From CAYFKJ01 sp964528595 (GTDB lineage: Bacteria > Pseudomonadota > Alphaproteobacteria > UBA2966): a stretch of DNA of 64,000 nt. The position numbers and the translations under genes are program-made. The notes beneath the pieces are model-generated. The model worked only from the letters and a program-made list of their open reading frames with translations. It had not been told where the DNA came from and did not search any database. The stretch is from the NCBI GenBank assembly GCA_964528595.1, contig CAZGTM010000006.1:1-64000 (forward strand), read 5' to 3'. How positions within the stretch are numbered: the stretch's first letter is position 1; each line of letters opens with the position of its first letter. Shown piece by piece: positions 9,158-17,919 of the stretch.

Positions 9158-9525
9158 AGACGCTCAAGGTGCCGCTCCACGCCGTCGCCCACGGCCGCGC
9201 CGGCGACAAGGGCAACCGCTCCAACATCAGCGTCATCGCCTATCTGCCGGAGGCCTACGTGCATCTGGTGGAGCAGGTGACCGAGGCGCGGGTGCTGGAG
9301 GTCTTCCGCCACAAGGGCGCCACGAAGGTAACGCGCTACGAGCTGCCCAACCTCGGCGCGTTGAATTTCGTCATCGACGACGTGCTGGAAGGCGGCGTCA
9401 ACGCCAACCTCGGTATTGACGGCCACGGCAAGACGCTGTCGTTCCTGTTATTGGGAGAAATTTTCGTCGAGGTGCCGGAGGTCTGCCTGCCCGAGGGCTC
9501 GCCGTATTTGGCGGAATCAATCTAG
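9154..9525 (+). CDS. AtuA-like C-terminal ferredoxin-fold domain protein
   Basis: A 123-residue protein matching the C-terminal domain of AtuA-type proteins, including HGRAGDKGNRSNIS near residue 13 and GALNFVIDDVLEGGVN near residue 70. No cysteine cluster is present, so the ferredoxin-like name refers to fold only. The ATG at 9154 overlaps the stop of the preceding gene, which implies coupled translation and a two-chain complex. Its 3' end overlaps the convergent isochorismatase-fold gene by 9 nt. Confidence 0.8.
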   Translation: MKTLKVPLHAVAHGRAGDKGNRSNISVIAYLPEAYVHLVEQVTEARVLEVFRHKGATKVTRYELPNLGALNFVIDDVLEGGVNANLGIDGHGKTLSFLLLGEIFVEVPEVCLPEGSPYLAESI

Positions 9526-10116
9526 ATCAACCAAAACCTCGTCGACGGTCTTGATCTCCGCCAGCACCGTCATGGCGGCCAGAGATGCTTCGTGCTGGGC
9601 TTGCGTGGCGGTGGAGCAGGCGTCGGCGGCGACCGTCACCTCGTAGCCGATATCGGTGGCGTGGCGCACCGTGTTCTCCACCACGTAGGCCGTCGAGACG
9701 CCGCAGCACACCAGCTTGCGCGCGTTCATGGAAAAGAGAACTTCCTCCAGCGTGGTGTTGTGGAAGGCGCTGTTGCGGGTGTGGGTGATGACGAATTCGT
9801 CGTCTGCGGGCGCCAGGCCTTCGATGAACTCGACGCCCCAGGTGCCCTCCCGCCAGGCACCGAGCTCAACCCACTGGCGGATGATCGGCGTGTTGGCGAT
9901 GACGCCGCGATAGTCCGGATCGACGGCCAGGCGGACGTGGATGATCGGCGTACCGGCTTGGCGCGCGCCCGCGAACAGGCGTTTGGCGTTGGCCAACCGC
10001 TCCTCCCGCCACGAGCTGTCCGCCGCGATACCGAGCTTGATTTTGCCGTCGGGGTGGCAGTTTTCGTTCTGGTAGTGGCAGGCCAGGATGACGCTGCCGT
10101 TTGATGGATCGGTCAT
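9517..10116 (-). CDS. isochorismatase-fold (cysteine hydrolase) protein lacking the catalytic triad
   Basis: A 199-residue protein with the isochorismatase/nicotinamidase fold, recognised from the N-terminal YQNE segment, the RNSAF loop at 114-118 and the GVSTAYVVENT helix near residue 139. All three expected catalytic positions differ by my hand alignment. The Asp of the IDVQND motif is H14, the Lys before RNSAF is H112, and the nucleophile Cys of GxxTxxCV is V145. The nicotinamidase in this same window keeps all three. The protein is therefore probably not an ordinary amidohydrolase. The start has GGGGAG upstream. No partner gene is obvious; the next gene on this strand is pyrophosphatase. 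Confidence 0.78.
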   Translation of the reverse strand: MTDPSNGSVILACHYQNENCHPDGKIKLGIAADSSWREERLANAKRLFAGARQAGTPIIHVRLAVDPDYRGVIANTPIIRQWVELGAWREGTWGVEFIEGLAPADDEFVITHTRNSAFHNTTLEEVLFSMNARKLVCCGVSTAYVVENTVRHATDIGYEVTVAADACSTATQAQHEASLAAMTVLAEIKTVDEVLVDLD

Positions 10117-10171
10117 TTTTGCTCCCCAAGAATGAGCTTACCATCCCGGATGGGGCGGCGGAATCAATTGG

Positions 10172-10705
10172 TCAATCGGCTTGTGCCGCCCGATCGATGG
10201 CGGCGCGGATCAGTTCGATGGCTTCTTCGGGCTCGCCCCATCGCTTGACCTTGACCCATTTGCCCGGCTCGAGATCCTTGTAGTGCTCGAAGAAGTGGGT
10301 GATCTGATCCAGCATCACGGGACGGATATCGCGATAGGAACCGACGTCGCCGTAAAAGGGATGGAGATCGTCGACGGGCACGCAGAGGATTTTTTCATCG
10401 ATACCGCTTTCATCCTCCATCATCAGCACGCCGATGGGCCGGGAACGGATAATGACGCCGGGAATGACTGGGATCTGCCCCAACACGGCGGCATCGGTGG
10501 GATCGCCGTCGTCCGACAAGGTATGCGGGATGAAACCGTAGTTGCAGGGATAATACATGGCGGTATGGAGGAACCGGTCGACGTACATGGCCCCCGATTT
10601 TTTGTCGAGCTCGTACTTGACCGGATTACCGCCGATCGGTATTTCGATGATGACATTGACATCGTAAGGGGGATTTTCCCCGATGGATATCTGATCGATA
10701 TTCAT
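10172..10705 (-). CDS. ppa: family I inorganic pyrophosphatase
   Basis: A 177-residue cytoplasmic enzyme that hydrolyses pyrophosphate released by biosynthesis, drawing those reactions forward. Family I features are VIIEIPIG and VKYELDKKSG near the N-terminus, YPCNYGFIP near residue 52, DGDPTDAAVL near residue 65 and the metal-site DLHPFYGDVGSYRD region near residue 110. Length matches the E. coli type. The internal ATG at 10705 is chosen over an upstream one at 10753, because the extra 16 residues do not match the family. It is a housekeeping gene set between catabolic units. Confidence 0.95.
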   Translation of the reverse strand: MNIDQISIGENPPYDVNVIIEIPIGGNPVKYELDKKSGAMYVDRFLHTAMYYPCNYGFIPHTLSDDGDPTDAAVLGQIPVIPGVIIRSRPIGVLMMEDESGIDEKILCVPVDDLHPFYGDVGSYRDIRPVMLDQITHFFEHYKDLEPGKWVKVKRWGEPEEAIELIRAAIDRAAQAD

Positions 10706-10786
10706 GATGCCGCTCCAACGATTGAGATGGCTTGGTGTAGGCCACCAAATCATACGTTGGTTCTGTTATTAGAGCGAAGTGCTTCG

Positions 10787-11617
10787 TTAGATCGCCAGGT
10801 AACGGTGGCGCAGCTCGTCGTTGTCCAGGACTTCCTGTGCGCTGCCGTCGAACACCACCTGGCCCATGTCGAGGATGATGGCGCGGTCCGCTAGGTGCAA
10901 CGCGGCGATGGCGTTCTGTTCGACGATGATCGTCGTCATGCCGTGCTCCTTGATCTCTTCCAGGGTCTTCTCGATCTCCTGCACGATCACCGGAGCCAGG
11001 CCCTCGTAGGGTTCGTCCAGCAACAACAGCTTGACGTCCCGGGCCAGGGCGCGGGCCAGCGCCAGCATCTGCTGTTCGCCGCCGGAAAGGGTAATGCCCT
11101 CCTGGGTACGGCGTTCGGCCAGGCGGGGAAAAAGCTCGAACAGACGCTCCTTCGACCAGCCCTTGGGTGGCGCAATCTGCGCGATGTCGAGGTTTTCCTC
11201 GACCGTCAGGCCGGGAATGATGCGGCGGTCTTCCGGCACCAGCCCGACGCCGTTGCAGGCGGCTTCGTGCACTTTCATATCGTGCAGCGGCTTGTGGTCG
11301 AGCCAGACCTCACCGTGTTTGAGGGCCGGGTCGTCGAGCCGGGCGATGGCCCTGAGCGTCGAGGTCTTGCCGGCGCCGTTGCGTCCCAGCAGGGCGACGA
11401 TCTCGCCCTCGCGCACGTCGAAGCTGACGCCCTGAACGATGAAGCTTTCGCCGTAGTAGGCGTGAATATCCCAGACCGAGAGGAAGGCCGGCTGGGCGCC
11501 CTTGGCCTGAACGGGCCTGACGCCGGGCGCATGGCCTTCGAACTGCTTTTCACCCAGCAGCGAACTCGGATCGTCAGCGGCGTCGGGATGGAGCGTGGTC
11601 ACGTTGGATGCCGTCAT
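10787..11617 (-). CDS. livF: branched-chain-type ABC transporter ATPase LivF
   Basis: A 276-residue ATP-binding subunit of a Liv/HAAT importer. Walker A is GRNGAGKTS, the signature is LSGGEQQML, and Walker B is LLLLDEP. About 45 residues of polar N-terminal extension precede the ABC domain, longer than usual for LivF (about 235). The start overlaps livG by ATGA. It is the last gene of a livK-H-M-G-F operon. Substrates of this family range from Leu/Ile/Val to urea and aromatic acids, so specificity is open. Confidence 0.92.
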   Translation of the reverse strand: MTASNVTTLHPDAADDPSSLLGEKQFEGHAPGVRPVQAKGAQPAFLSVWDIHAYYGESFIVQGVSFDVREGEIVALLGRNGAGKTSTLRAIARLDDPALKHGEVWLDHKPLHDMKVHEAACNGVGLVPEDRRIIPGLTVEENLDIAQIAPPKGWSKERLFELFPRLAERRTQEGITLSGGEQQMLALARALARDVKLLLLDEPYEGLAPVIVQEIEKTLEEIKEHGMTTIIVEQNAIAALHLADRAIILDMGQVVFDGSAQEVLDNDELRHRYLAI

Positions 11618-12369
11618 AAGTGCGCGCCTCCGAGGTATGCTTCCTGCACTTTGGGGTTGCCGCGAATGTCCTCCGGCTTGCCCTCGGCGATCGGCGTGCC
11701 CTGCGCCAATACGGTAATCGTGTCGGCCAGGGAGAACACGACGTGCATGTCGTGCTCGATCACCACCATGGTGATGCCGCGCTTGGCGATGCTTTTCAAG
11801 AGGTCGACCGTGGCGTTGGTGTCGGCCCGCGCCATGCCGGCGGTCGGTTCGTCCAGCAACAGCAATTTGGGGTCTTGGACCAGGCACATGGCCAGTTCCA
11901 ACCGCCGCTTGTCGCCGCGCGACAGGGTATCGGCCTTGGTCCTGAGATTGTCGCCGAGACCGAGATCGGCCAGCATGGATGTCGACTTGTCGATGATGCC
12001 GCTTTCGCCCCGAAGATCCGGCCAGGCGTTGAGCTTGAACGAGCCGTCACGCTTGGCGAAGGCCGGAATCAGGACGTTTTCCAGCAGCGTCAGTTCGCCG
12101 AAAATTTCCGGCGTCTGGAAGACCCGGCTGACGCCGGCCTGGTTGATCTCGTGCGGCGGTATGCCCAGCAGCGACGTGCCGTCGAAGGTCACGCTGCCGG
12201 TATCGGGTTTGAGCCGGCCGACGAAACAATTAAGCAGCGTTGACTTGCCGGCGCCGTTCGGCCCGATGATGGCGTGGACCGTGCTTTCCTCGACGTCGAG
12301 ATTGACGTCCTGCAAGGCCGCCAGGCCGCCGAAATGCTTGTTGATGTTGCTGACTTGGAGAATGCCCAT
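11614..12369 (-). CDS. livG: branched-chain-type ABC transporter ATPase LivG
   Basis: A 251-residue ATPase with Walker A GPNGAGKST and Walker B LLLLDEP. The signature is LSRGDKRRLE, the divergent form typical of LivG rather than LSGGQ. FQTPEIFGELT is the LivG Q-loop stretch, and VVIEHDM is the switch histidine region. It pairs with LivF to energise the permease dimer. It lies 11 nt downstream of livM and overlaps livF by 4 nt. Confidence 0.93.
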   Translation of the reverse strand: MGILQVSNINKHFGGLAALQDVNLDVEESTVHAIIGPNGAGKSTLLNCFVGRLKPDTGSVTFDGTSLLGIPPHEINQAGVSRVFQTPEIFGELTLLENVLIPAFAKRDGSFKLNAWPDLRGESGIIDKSTSMLADLGLGDNLRTKADTLSRGDKRRLELAMCLVQDPKLLLLDEPTAGMARADTNATVDLLKSIAKRGITMVVIEHDMHVVFSLADTITVLAQGTPIAEGKPEDIRGNPKVQEAYLGGAHL

Positions 12370-12380
12370 GTTTCAGCCCT

Positions 12381-13544
12381 CTATTCCGCCGGGGTGGCGA
12401 AGCGCGCCGCCGGCTCGGCCTGACCGGATCCGCCGCCGCCGCCGCGGCGGCGGAAGAGATTGGCCAGGCGGTTCACCCCTTCCATCAGCCCGCCGGGCAG
12501 GAAGATGACGATCACCATGAACAGGACGCCCAGCGTCAGATGCCAGCCCTCGCCGACGAACAGACCGGACACCGAGGTCATGGCGTGTTGCAGCGATTCA
12601 GGCAGGAAGCTGTAGAAACCGTTGAGGATGTTCTCGTTGATGGACGAAAATATGTTCTCGAAGTATTTGATGGTCACGGCGCCGATGACCGGACCGATCA
12701 GCGTGCCGGCGCCGCCCAGAATGGTCATCAGCACGATCTCGCCGCTGGCCGTCCACTGCATGCGCTCGGCCCCGGCGAGGGGATCGGTCACCGCTAGCAG
12801 ACCGCCCGCCAGTCCGGCATACATGCCCGAGATGACGAAGGCCGCCAGGGTATAGGGCCGGGTGTTCAGACCGGTGAAACTCATGCGGTTCTGATTCGAC
12901 TTCACGGCCCGCAGCATGACGCCGAAGGGCGAGCGGAAGATGCGCATGGAGATGTAAAACGCGACGATCAGCACGACCGCGCAGAAATAGAAACCCGAGA
13001 AGCCCGACATCGAGAGGCCGAAGAAATCGGTCGACGGCAGGCCGGTGCGCGAGACCTCGCGGAACATGCCGTCCAGCAGGCGCGGATCCTGCAGCGTCAG
13101 TTGCAGCCCGGTTTCACCGTTGGTGATAGGCGTCAGCACTGAATAGGCCATGTTGTAGGCCATCTGTGCGAACGCCAGGGTCAGGATGGAAAAGTAGATG
13201 CCGCTGCGGCGCAGGCTGACGACGCCGATCAGCAGGGCGAACACACCGCCCAGAACGGTCGAGAAAACGATCGCCGGGACGACGTTCATGGTCAGCAGTT
13301 TGAAACACCAGACCGCCGTGTAGGAGCCGACGCCGAGGAACGCCGCGTGTCCGAACGAAAGGTAGCCGGTGAGGCCAAAGAGGATGTTGAAGCCGATGGC
13401 GAAGATGCCGAAGATGGCGAACTTCTGCAGCAGATCGGGATACCCCGCGCCCAGCGGCGACATGATCAGCGGCGCCAGCAGAACGGCGGCGGTGAAACCC
13501 AGCAAGAGCGGAAAATCCCGCTTGTTGGCGAAATTGCGTAGCAT
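12381..13544 (-). CDS. livM: branched-chain-type ABC transporter permease LivM
   Basis: A 387-residue inner-membrane permease with about ten hydrophobic segments. It carries the family stretch GLTGYLSFGHAAFLGVG near residue 60 and the GAGTLIGPVIGA loop near residue 280 that contacts the ATPase. The C-terminus ends in a run of arginines and glycines (RRRGGGGGS) that is probably cytoplasmic and is a local oddity. It starts 3 nt after livH. It forms the transmembrane channel with LivH. Confidence 0.92.
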   Translation of the reverse strand: MLRNFANKRDFPLLLGFTAAVLLAPLIMSPLGAGYPDLLQKFAIFGIFAIGFNILFGLTGYLSFGHAAFLGVGSYTAVWCFKLLTMNVVPAIVFSTVLGGVFALLIGVVSLRRSGIYFSILTLAFAQMAYNMAYSVLTPITNGETGLQLTLQDPRLLDGMFREVSRTGLPSTDFFGLSMSGFSGFYFCAVVLIVAFYISMRIFRSPFGVMLRAVKSNQNRMSFTGLNTRPYTLAAFVISGMYAGLAGGLLAVTDPLAGAERMQWTASGEIVLMTILGGAGTLIGPVIGAVTIKYFENIFSSINENILNGFYSFLPESLQHAMTSVSGLFVGEGWHLTLGVLFMVIVIFLPGGLMEGVNRLANLFRRRGGGGGSGQAEPAARFATPAE

Positions 13545-13547
13545 GTC

Positions 13548-14576
13548 CTAGCTCTCCATCACGCCCTTGCGGCCCATCAGACCGCGGGGCCGGACCAGCA
13601 GGGTAATCACCGCGACCAGATAGATGATGATCTGGTCGATACCGGGAAGGATGTTCTTGACCTCGTTGAGCGAAGCGAAGGACTGCAGGATGCCCAACAG
13701 GAAACCGGCCGCCACGGCGCCGCCAAGACTGCCCATGCCGCCGACCACGACGACGACGAAGGACAGTACGAGGAAATCCATGCCCATGTGGTAATCGGGC
13801 GAAAGGATGGGCGTGTACATGACGCCCGCCAGGCCGGCAACGATGGCCGCCAGGCCGAAGACGATGGTGAAGCGCCGGTCGATATCGATGCCCATCAGCC
13901 CGACCGTCTCGCGGTCCGCCATGCCGGCGCGCACGACCATGCCGAAGGTGGTGAAGCGCAGGAACGAAAAGACCGCGGCGATGGTGGCCAGCGAAAAAGC
14001 CAGGTAGACCATGCGCCACCAGGGATAAACCACCGAGCCGGCCGTCATGCCGAGCCAGTAGCCGATATCGGCGGACCCCGCCGCCAGGCCGGGGGCCGGT
14101 TGGGGAATTGGGTTGGCGCCGAAAATGCTTTTGATAATCTCCTGCATAACAATGGCCAGGCCGAAAGTCACCAGGATCTGGTCGGCGTGGGGGCGTTTGT
14201 AGAAATGCTTGATCAGGCCGCGTTCAACCGCCACGCCGATGACCAGCATTACGGGGATTGCGAGGAGGATGGAGGCGGGGACGGAATATTGCAGCAGCAC
14301 CGAGCCGAAATCGCCGAACCAGGCTTCGACATAAGGCGTTCTGATCTCAAGCGGCGTGCCCCAGGCGGTTTTCTTGGTCGGATCGAGCACGACCATCTCG
14401 AGGCTCAGGAGGGACTTGAGCGTGACGGCGCAGAACGCACCCAACATGAACAGGGCGCCGTGCGCGAAATTGACGATACCCAAGGTGCCGAAGGTCAGCG
14501 TCAGGCCGAGGGCGATCAGGGCATAGGCGCCGCCCTTGTCCAGCCCGTTCAGCAGTTGCAGCAGAATAACGTCCAC
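13548..14576 (-). CDS. livH: branched-chain-type ABC transporter permease LivH
   Basis: A 342-residue permease recognised from LNGLDKGGAYALIALGLTLTFGTLGIVNFAHGALFM-type N-terminal features and the GGMGSLGGAVAAG coupling loop near residue 280. An in-frame TAG lies just upstream of the GTG at 14576, so GTG must be the start; GGGGCGGG precedes it. A periplasmic loop of about 30 residues near position 75 is longer than in E. coli LivH. It is separated from the binding-protein gene by a strong hairpin. Confidence 0.92.
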   Translation of the reverse strand: MDVILLQLLNGLDKGGAYALIALGLTLTFGTLGIVNFAHGALFMLGAFCAVTLKSLLSLEMVVLDPTKKTAWGTPLEIRTPYVEAWFGDFGSVLLQYSVPASILLAIPVMLVIGVAVERGLIKHFYKRPHADQILVTFGLAIVMQEIIKSIFGANPIPQPAPGLAAGSADIGYWLGMTAGSVVYPWWRMVYLAFSLATIAAVFSFLRFTTFGMVVRAGMADRETVGLMGIDIDRRFTIVFGLAAIVAGLAGVMYTPILSPDYHMGMDFLVLSFVVVVVGGMGSLGGAVAAGFLLGILQSFASLNEVKNILPGIDQIIIYLVAVITLLVRPRGLMGRKGVMES

Positions 14577-14626
14577 AGCCCGCCCCTATGGTTTAGGAAA
14601 TAAGTGTTTGTCTTTAAACAAGGAAA

Positions 14627-14654
14627 CCGGCCGCCCGAGGGACTGGGCGGCCGG
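14627..14654 (-). terminator. attenuator-type hairpin between binding protein and livH (first liv operon)
   Basis: A perfect 10-bp GC stem, CCGGCCGCCC (14627-14636) against GGGCGGCCGG (14645-14654), encloses an 8-nt loop. On the minus strand it follows the binding-protein stop by about 20 nt and is followed by TTTCCTTGTTT. Such a hairpin usually lets most transcripts end after the abundant binding protein or protects that mRNA segment. Confidence 0.7.
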
Positions 14655-14673
14655 ATTTTCCCCGGCTGGATCG

Positions 14674-16011
14674 TTAGCCTACGTTGCAGGTACCGAGGTC
14701 ACCGCCGAAAATTTCCGGCTTGTATTCGACCTGGGCCCGGGGCGTGACTTCGACGACTTCGAGAATGTCGAACTGGGAGGTCGGGTTCTCGTTCCCCTTC
14801 ACGACCAGCACGTCTTTGAAGCACTGGTGATCGCTGGCGCGGTACAGCGTCGGGCCGTTGCCCGTGCCGTCGAAGTTGTGACCTTCGAGGGCCTCTACGA
14901 CGCCGCATGGATTGAAGGTGCCGGCGCGTTGGCAGGCATCGGCATACAGCAGTGTCTGCACATAGCAGGTGTGCGCCGCCTGGCTGGGCGGGAAGCCGTA
15001 TTCCTGACCGAAGGACTTGACGAACGCCTTGGAGCCTTCGTCCTGCAATGACCAGTGCCAGTTGGTGGAACCGAAAATGCCCTTCACGTTCTGGCCGGCG
15101 CCCTGCGCCATAAGGCGCGAGTAGAGCGGCACGACGATGGTGAAGTCCTTGCCGTTGACGACTTTGTCCCGGAGACCGAACTGAACGGCCTGGGTCAGGG
15201 AGTTGATCATGTCCTTACCGTAGTGGTTCAGGATCAGCACGTCGGCGCCGGAATTCAGGACCGGCGTGATGTACTGCGAGAAGTCACCTGCGCCCAGCGG
15301 CGTGCGGACGGCGTTGACGGTCTTCCAGCCGAGGGCCTCGGTGGAGTTCTTGATCGATTCTTCCTGCGTCCAGCCCCAGGTGTAATCGGCCGTGAGGTGG
15401 TAGGCGTTGCGGTCTTTGCCGTAGTTCTTCTCAAGCACTGGCGCCAGCGCGGCACCCGACATGTAAGCATTGAAGAAGTGACGGAAGCCGTTCCGCTTCT
15501 TGTCCTTGCCGGTGGTGTCATTGGAGTGCGTCAGGCCGGCCATGAAGATGACGCCGGCTTCCTGGCAAAGACCCTGCACCGCGATAGCCACGCCGGAGGA
15601 CGAACCGCCAGTGACCATCAGCGCGCCGTCCTTTTCAATCATGCGCTTGGCCGAGGCGCGGGCGGCGTCCGACTTGGTCTGGGTGTCGCCGGTGACGAAC
15701 TCGACCTTCTTGCCCAGGACGCCCTGGCCCTTCAGGGAAAGCGGCTTCATGGTGTTGAGCATGCCGCCGTCGCCACCGCCGTTGATGTGCTTGACGGCCA
15801 GCTTGTAGGCCCGCAGTTCGTCCGCGCCTTCATCGGCGTAGGCGCCGGTCTGCGGGACGTTGAAGCCCAGAATGACCGAGCTGCCCGTGGGGGCGTTGGT
15901 GAAACCGGCGGCCGAGGCGCCACTGGCAAGGATGGTCGGCATGGCCAGGGCCAAACCCGTAGCCGCGCCGCCTTTCAGCACGGAGCGGCGATTGATTAGT
16001 TGCTTGTTCAT
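14674..16011 (-). CDS. periplasmic substrate-binding protein of Liv-type ABC transporter
   Basis: A 445-residue type I periplasmic binding protein (Peripla_BP_6). The N-terminus has RRSVLKGGAATGLALAM, a twin-arginine-like signal ending near ASA at about residue 31. The mature part begins VILGFNVPQTGAYADEG, typical of amide/urea/branched-chain binders. At 445 residues it is longer than LivK (about 370) and closer to the amino-acid/urea or aromatic-acid subgroup. GGGAGA precedes the ATG at 16011. It is first in its operon, followed by the hairpin and livHMGF. The ligand is unknown. Confidence 0.88.
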   Translation of the reverse strand: MNKQLINRRSVLKGGAATGLALAMPTILASGASAAGFTNAPTGSSVILGFNVPQTGAYADEGADELRAYKLAVKHINGGGDGGMLNTMKPLSLKGQGVLGKKVEFVTGDTQTKSDAARASAKRMIEKDGALMVTGGSSSGVAIAVQGLCQEAGVIFMAGLTHSNDTTGKDKKRNGFRHFFNAYMSGAALAPVLEKNYGKDRNAYHLTADYTWGWTQEESIKNSTEALGWKTVNAVRTPLGAGDFSQYITPVLNSGADVLILNHYGKDMINSLTQAVQFGLRDKVVNGKDFTIVVPLYSRLMAQGAGQNVKGIFGSTNWHWSLQDEGSKAFVKSFGQEYGFPPSQAAHTCYVQTLLYADACQRAGTFNPCGVVEALEGHNFDGTGNGPTLYRASDHQCFKDVLVVKGNENPTSQFDILEVVEVTPRAQVEYKPEIFGGDLGTCNVG

Positions 16012-16239
16012 TTTGAAGTCTCCCATCAGATTTTTCGTCTGGATCGCTCTTCGCCCCGAAGCCGGCGAAATCTCAAGACACGCTTCCAGTCCTGAACGTC
16101 TGTAAATACGTAATGTCATAATTTCAATAGACACTTGAAAACAAACAAAAATTTTGTAAATTAGTTGAATCAATTTTCAATCGGTTTGTGAATTTATCGT
16201 CCGAACACGGAATTTTTCAGCGATTTCAGGAGCTTGCCC
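16012..16239. promoter_or_regulatory. AT-rich divergent promoter region between binding protein and ScfR-type regulator
   Basis: This 228 bp segment separates two divergent genes. Its core at 16100-16200 is strongly AT-rich. It holds the near-palindrome ACAAAA-A-TTTTGT (16145-16157) and two similar octamers, TTTGTAAA (16153-16160) and TTTGTGAA (16185-16192). ScfR/RamB-type regulators are known to bind TTTGCAAA-like repeats, so autoregulation and control of the transporter are plausible. The site match is only approximate. Confidence 0.5.
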
Positions 16240-17820
16240 ATGGCGCGCATTCCTCAAGGCCACAAGATCCGCACACGGCGGAAAGAGATCGGTTTGACCC
16301 AGGCCAAGCTGGCGGGCGAGATCGGTATTTCAGCGTCCTACATGAATTTGATCGAGCAGGACAAACGTCAGATTGGCGGCAGTTTGCTGCGCCGTATTGC
16401 CGAAAAACTGGCTTATCCGCTGGAGGAGTTGAGCGGTGACGCCGAGCGCCATGTCGTCGAAGACCTGGCCGTGCTGATCGCCGATCCGCTGTTGCGCTCC
16501 CTTGGTCTAGACAACCGAGATGCCGGTGAGCTGGCTGGCAAGAGCCCGGCGTGGGCGCGCGCCCTGGTCACGCTGTACCGGGCCTATCTCGATCAGTCGC
16601 GCTCGGTCATGGCGTTGACCGACCGGCTAAATCAGGACCCCTTTCTGGCCGACAGTATTCACGCCATGCTGAGCCACGTCACGGCAATCCGCTCGACCTC
16701 CGAAATCCTCGATCAGGGATCGGACATCGCGCCGGAGCAGGCCGCGCGATTTCATCACATCCTGTCGAGCGAAAGCGCCAAGCTGTCGGAAGTCAGTACC
16801 TCGTTGAACGCCTATTTCGACGCCACCAACGTCGGTACCCGCTCGGAGACCCCTGCGGCGGAAGTGGAAGATCTGTTCTCCGCCCGCCATAACCATTTCG
16901 CCGAACTGGAAGCGGCGGCTTTGAATTTGAGGAACAAAATAACCGGCGGCGAGCGCCTTCAGGAGGGCGACCTGACGGAATTTGCCGTTGAACGGCTGGG
17001 GGTCTGTATCGAGCGCGAGCCCGAATTGCCTGCCCATGTCGACCGCCTGGGGAAACTTTCGGTCTGGGACCCCGAAAGCAACACGCTGATCCTGCTCAGC
17101 ACCGCCGCACCGGCCAATCGCCGGTTTCTGGTCGCCCGCCTGATCGCGGAAATCAGTTTGGGCACGCAGATAGCGGCCATGCTCGACAAGGAAAAGGTTC
17201 TGACAACGGACGCCGCCCGCGAACGGGCCGGCCATGCCTTGTCGGCCTACACCGCCAGCGCCATGCTGATGCCCTACGACGACTTCCTGGCCACCGCACT
17301 TGAGGTTCGTTTCGATATCGATGCGCTGTGCCAGCAGTATTCGGCTTCCTATGAACAGGTTTGCCAAAGGTTGGTGGCGCTCCACCGGCCGGGCGACGAG
17401 GTCGTTCCTTTCGCGCTGATGCAGACCGACCCGTCTGGCGTGACAACCAAACGCTTCCCCTTGCCGCACCTGCCCCTGCCGCGCCATGGCAGCGCCTGTC
17501 CGTTGTGGGCCATCTACAGCGCCTTTCAGACGCCGGGACGTACGGTTCGGCAAATCGTCCAGTTTCCCGACCAAAGCCGCTTCATCTTCGTTGCCCGCAG
17601 CATCGGCAAGCGGTCGTTGACCTTTCACGAACCGGAGTTCATGCATTCCATCCTGATCGCCTACGACGTGTTGCATGCCGAAGATGTGGTCTACTCCGAC
17701 GGTCTCGATCTGGCGCTCGCCGACAATGTGACGCCGGTGGGTTCGAACTGCCGGCTGTGCCCTCGCGAGGAGTGCCAATACCGCCAGGAGGACCCTATCC
17801 TCGAACGCCGCGCCGTTTAA
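16240..17820 (+). CDS. XRE-family regulator of the ScfR type with an embedded HisKA-like segment
   Basis: A 526-residue cytoplasmic regulator. Residues 5-60 form an XRE helix-turn-helix (KIRTRRKEIGLTQAKLAGEIGISASYMNLIE). Residues 290-360 match the IrrE-like domain, but its HExxH metal motif is degenerate (VARLIAE). The C-terminus is a DUF2083-type domain ending in the cysteine cluster CRLCPREECQ, usual for short-chain acyl-CoA responsive regulators. An added stretch near 130-190 reads like a histidine-kinase dimerisation helix pair (MLSHVTAIRSTSEIL). AGGAG lies 7 nt before the ATG. It is divergent from the Liv-type binding protein and may control it in response to an acyl-CoA. Confidence 0.82.
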   Translation: MARIPQGHKIRTRRKEIGLTQAKLAGEIGISASYMNLIEQDKRQIGGSLLRRIAEKLAYPLEELSGDAERHVVEDLAVLIADPLLRSLGLDNRDAGELAGKSPAWARALVTLYRAYLDQSRSVMALTDRLNQDPFLADSIHAMLSHVTAIRSTSEILDQGSDIAPEQAARFHHILSSESAKLSEVSTSLNAYFDATNVGTRSETPAAEVEDLFSARHNHFAELEAAALNLRNKITGGERLQEGDLTEFAVERLGVCIEREPELPAHVDRLGKLSVWDPESNTLILLSTAAPANRRFLVARLIAEISLGTQIAAMLDKEKVLTTDAARERAGHALSAYTASAMLMPYDDFLATALEVRFDIDALCQQYSASYEQVCQRLVALHRPGDEVVPFALMQTDPSGVTTKRFPLPHLPLPRHGSACPLWAIYSAFQTPGRTVRQIVQFPDQSRFIFVARSIGKRSLTFHEPEFMHSILIAYDVLHAEDVVYSDGLDLALADNVTPVGSNCRLCPREECQYRQEDPILERRAV

Positions 17821-17919
17821 ATCCTTTGGCTCTGCGGAACAGTTCCACTAACATTGCGCCGCTGTGGGGGCCGGCGACCGTGTTTTTTGCCTTTGAAATT
17901 GGGAAACGGGCCTGGATTG

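Noticed and set aside
10895..12508. A 537-codon open frame on the plus strand
   Set aside because: It lies antisense to livF, livG and livM, whose motifs are unmistakable. Long antisense frames are expected in GC-rich DNA.
10787..16011. The two liv operons as a recent duplication
   Set aside because: The two sets differ in gene length, LivG signature motif, LivF N-terminus and hairpin sequence, so they are distant paralogues.
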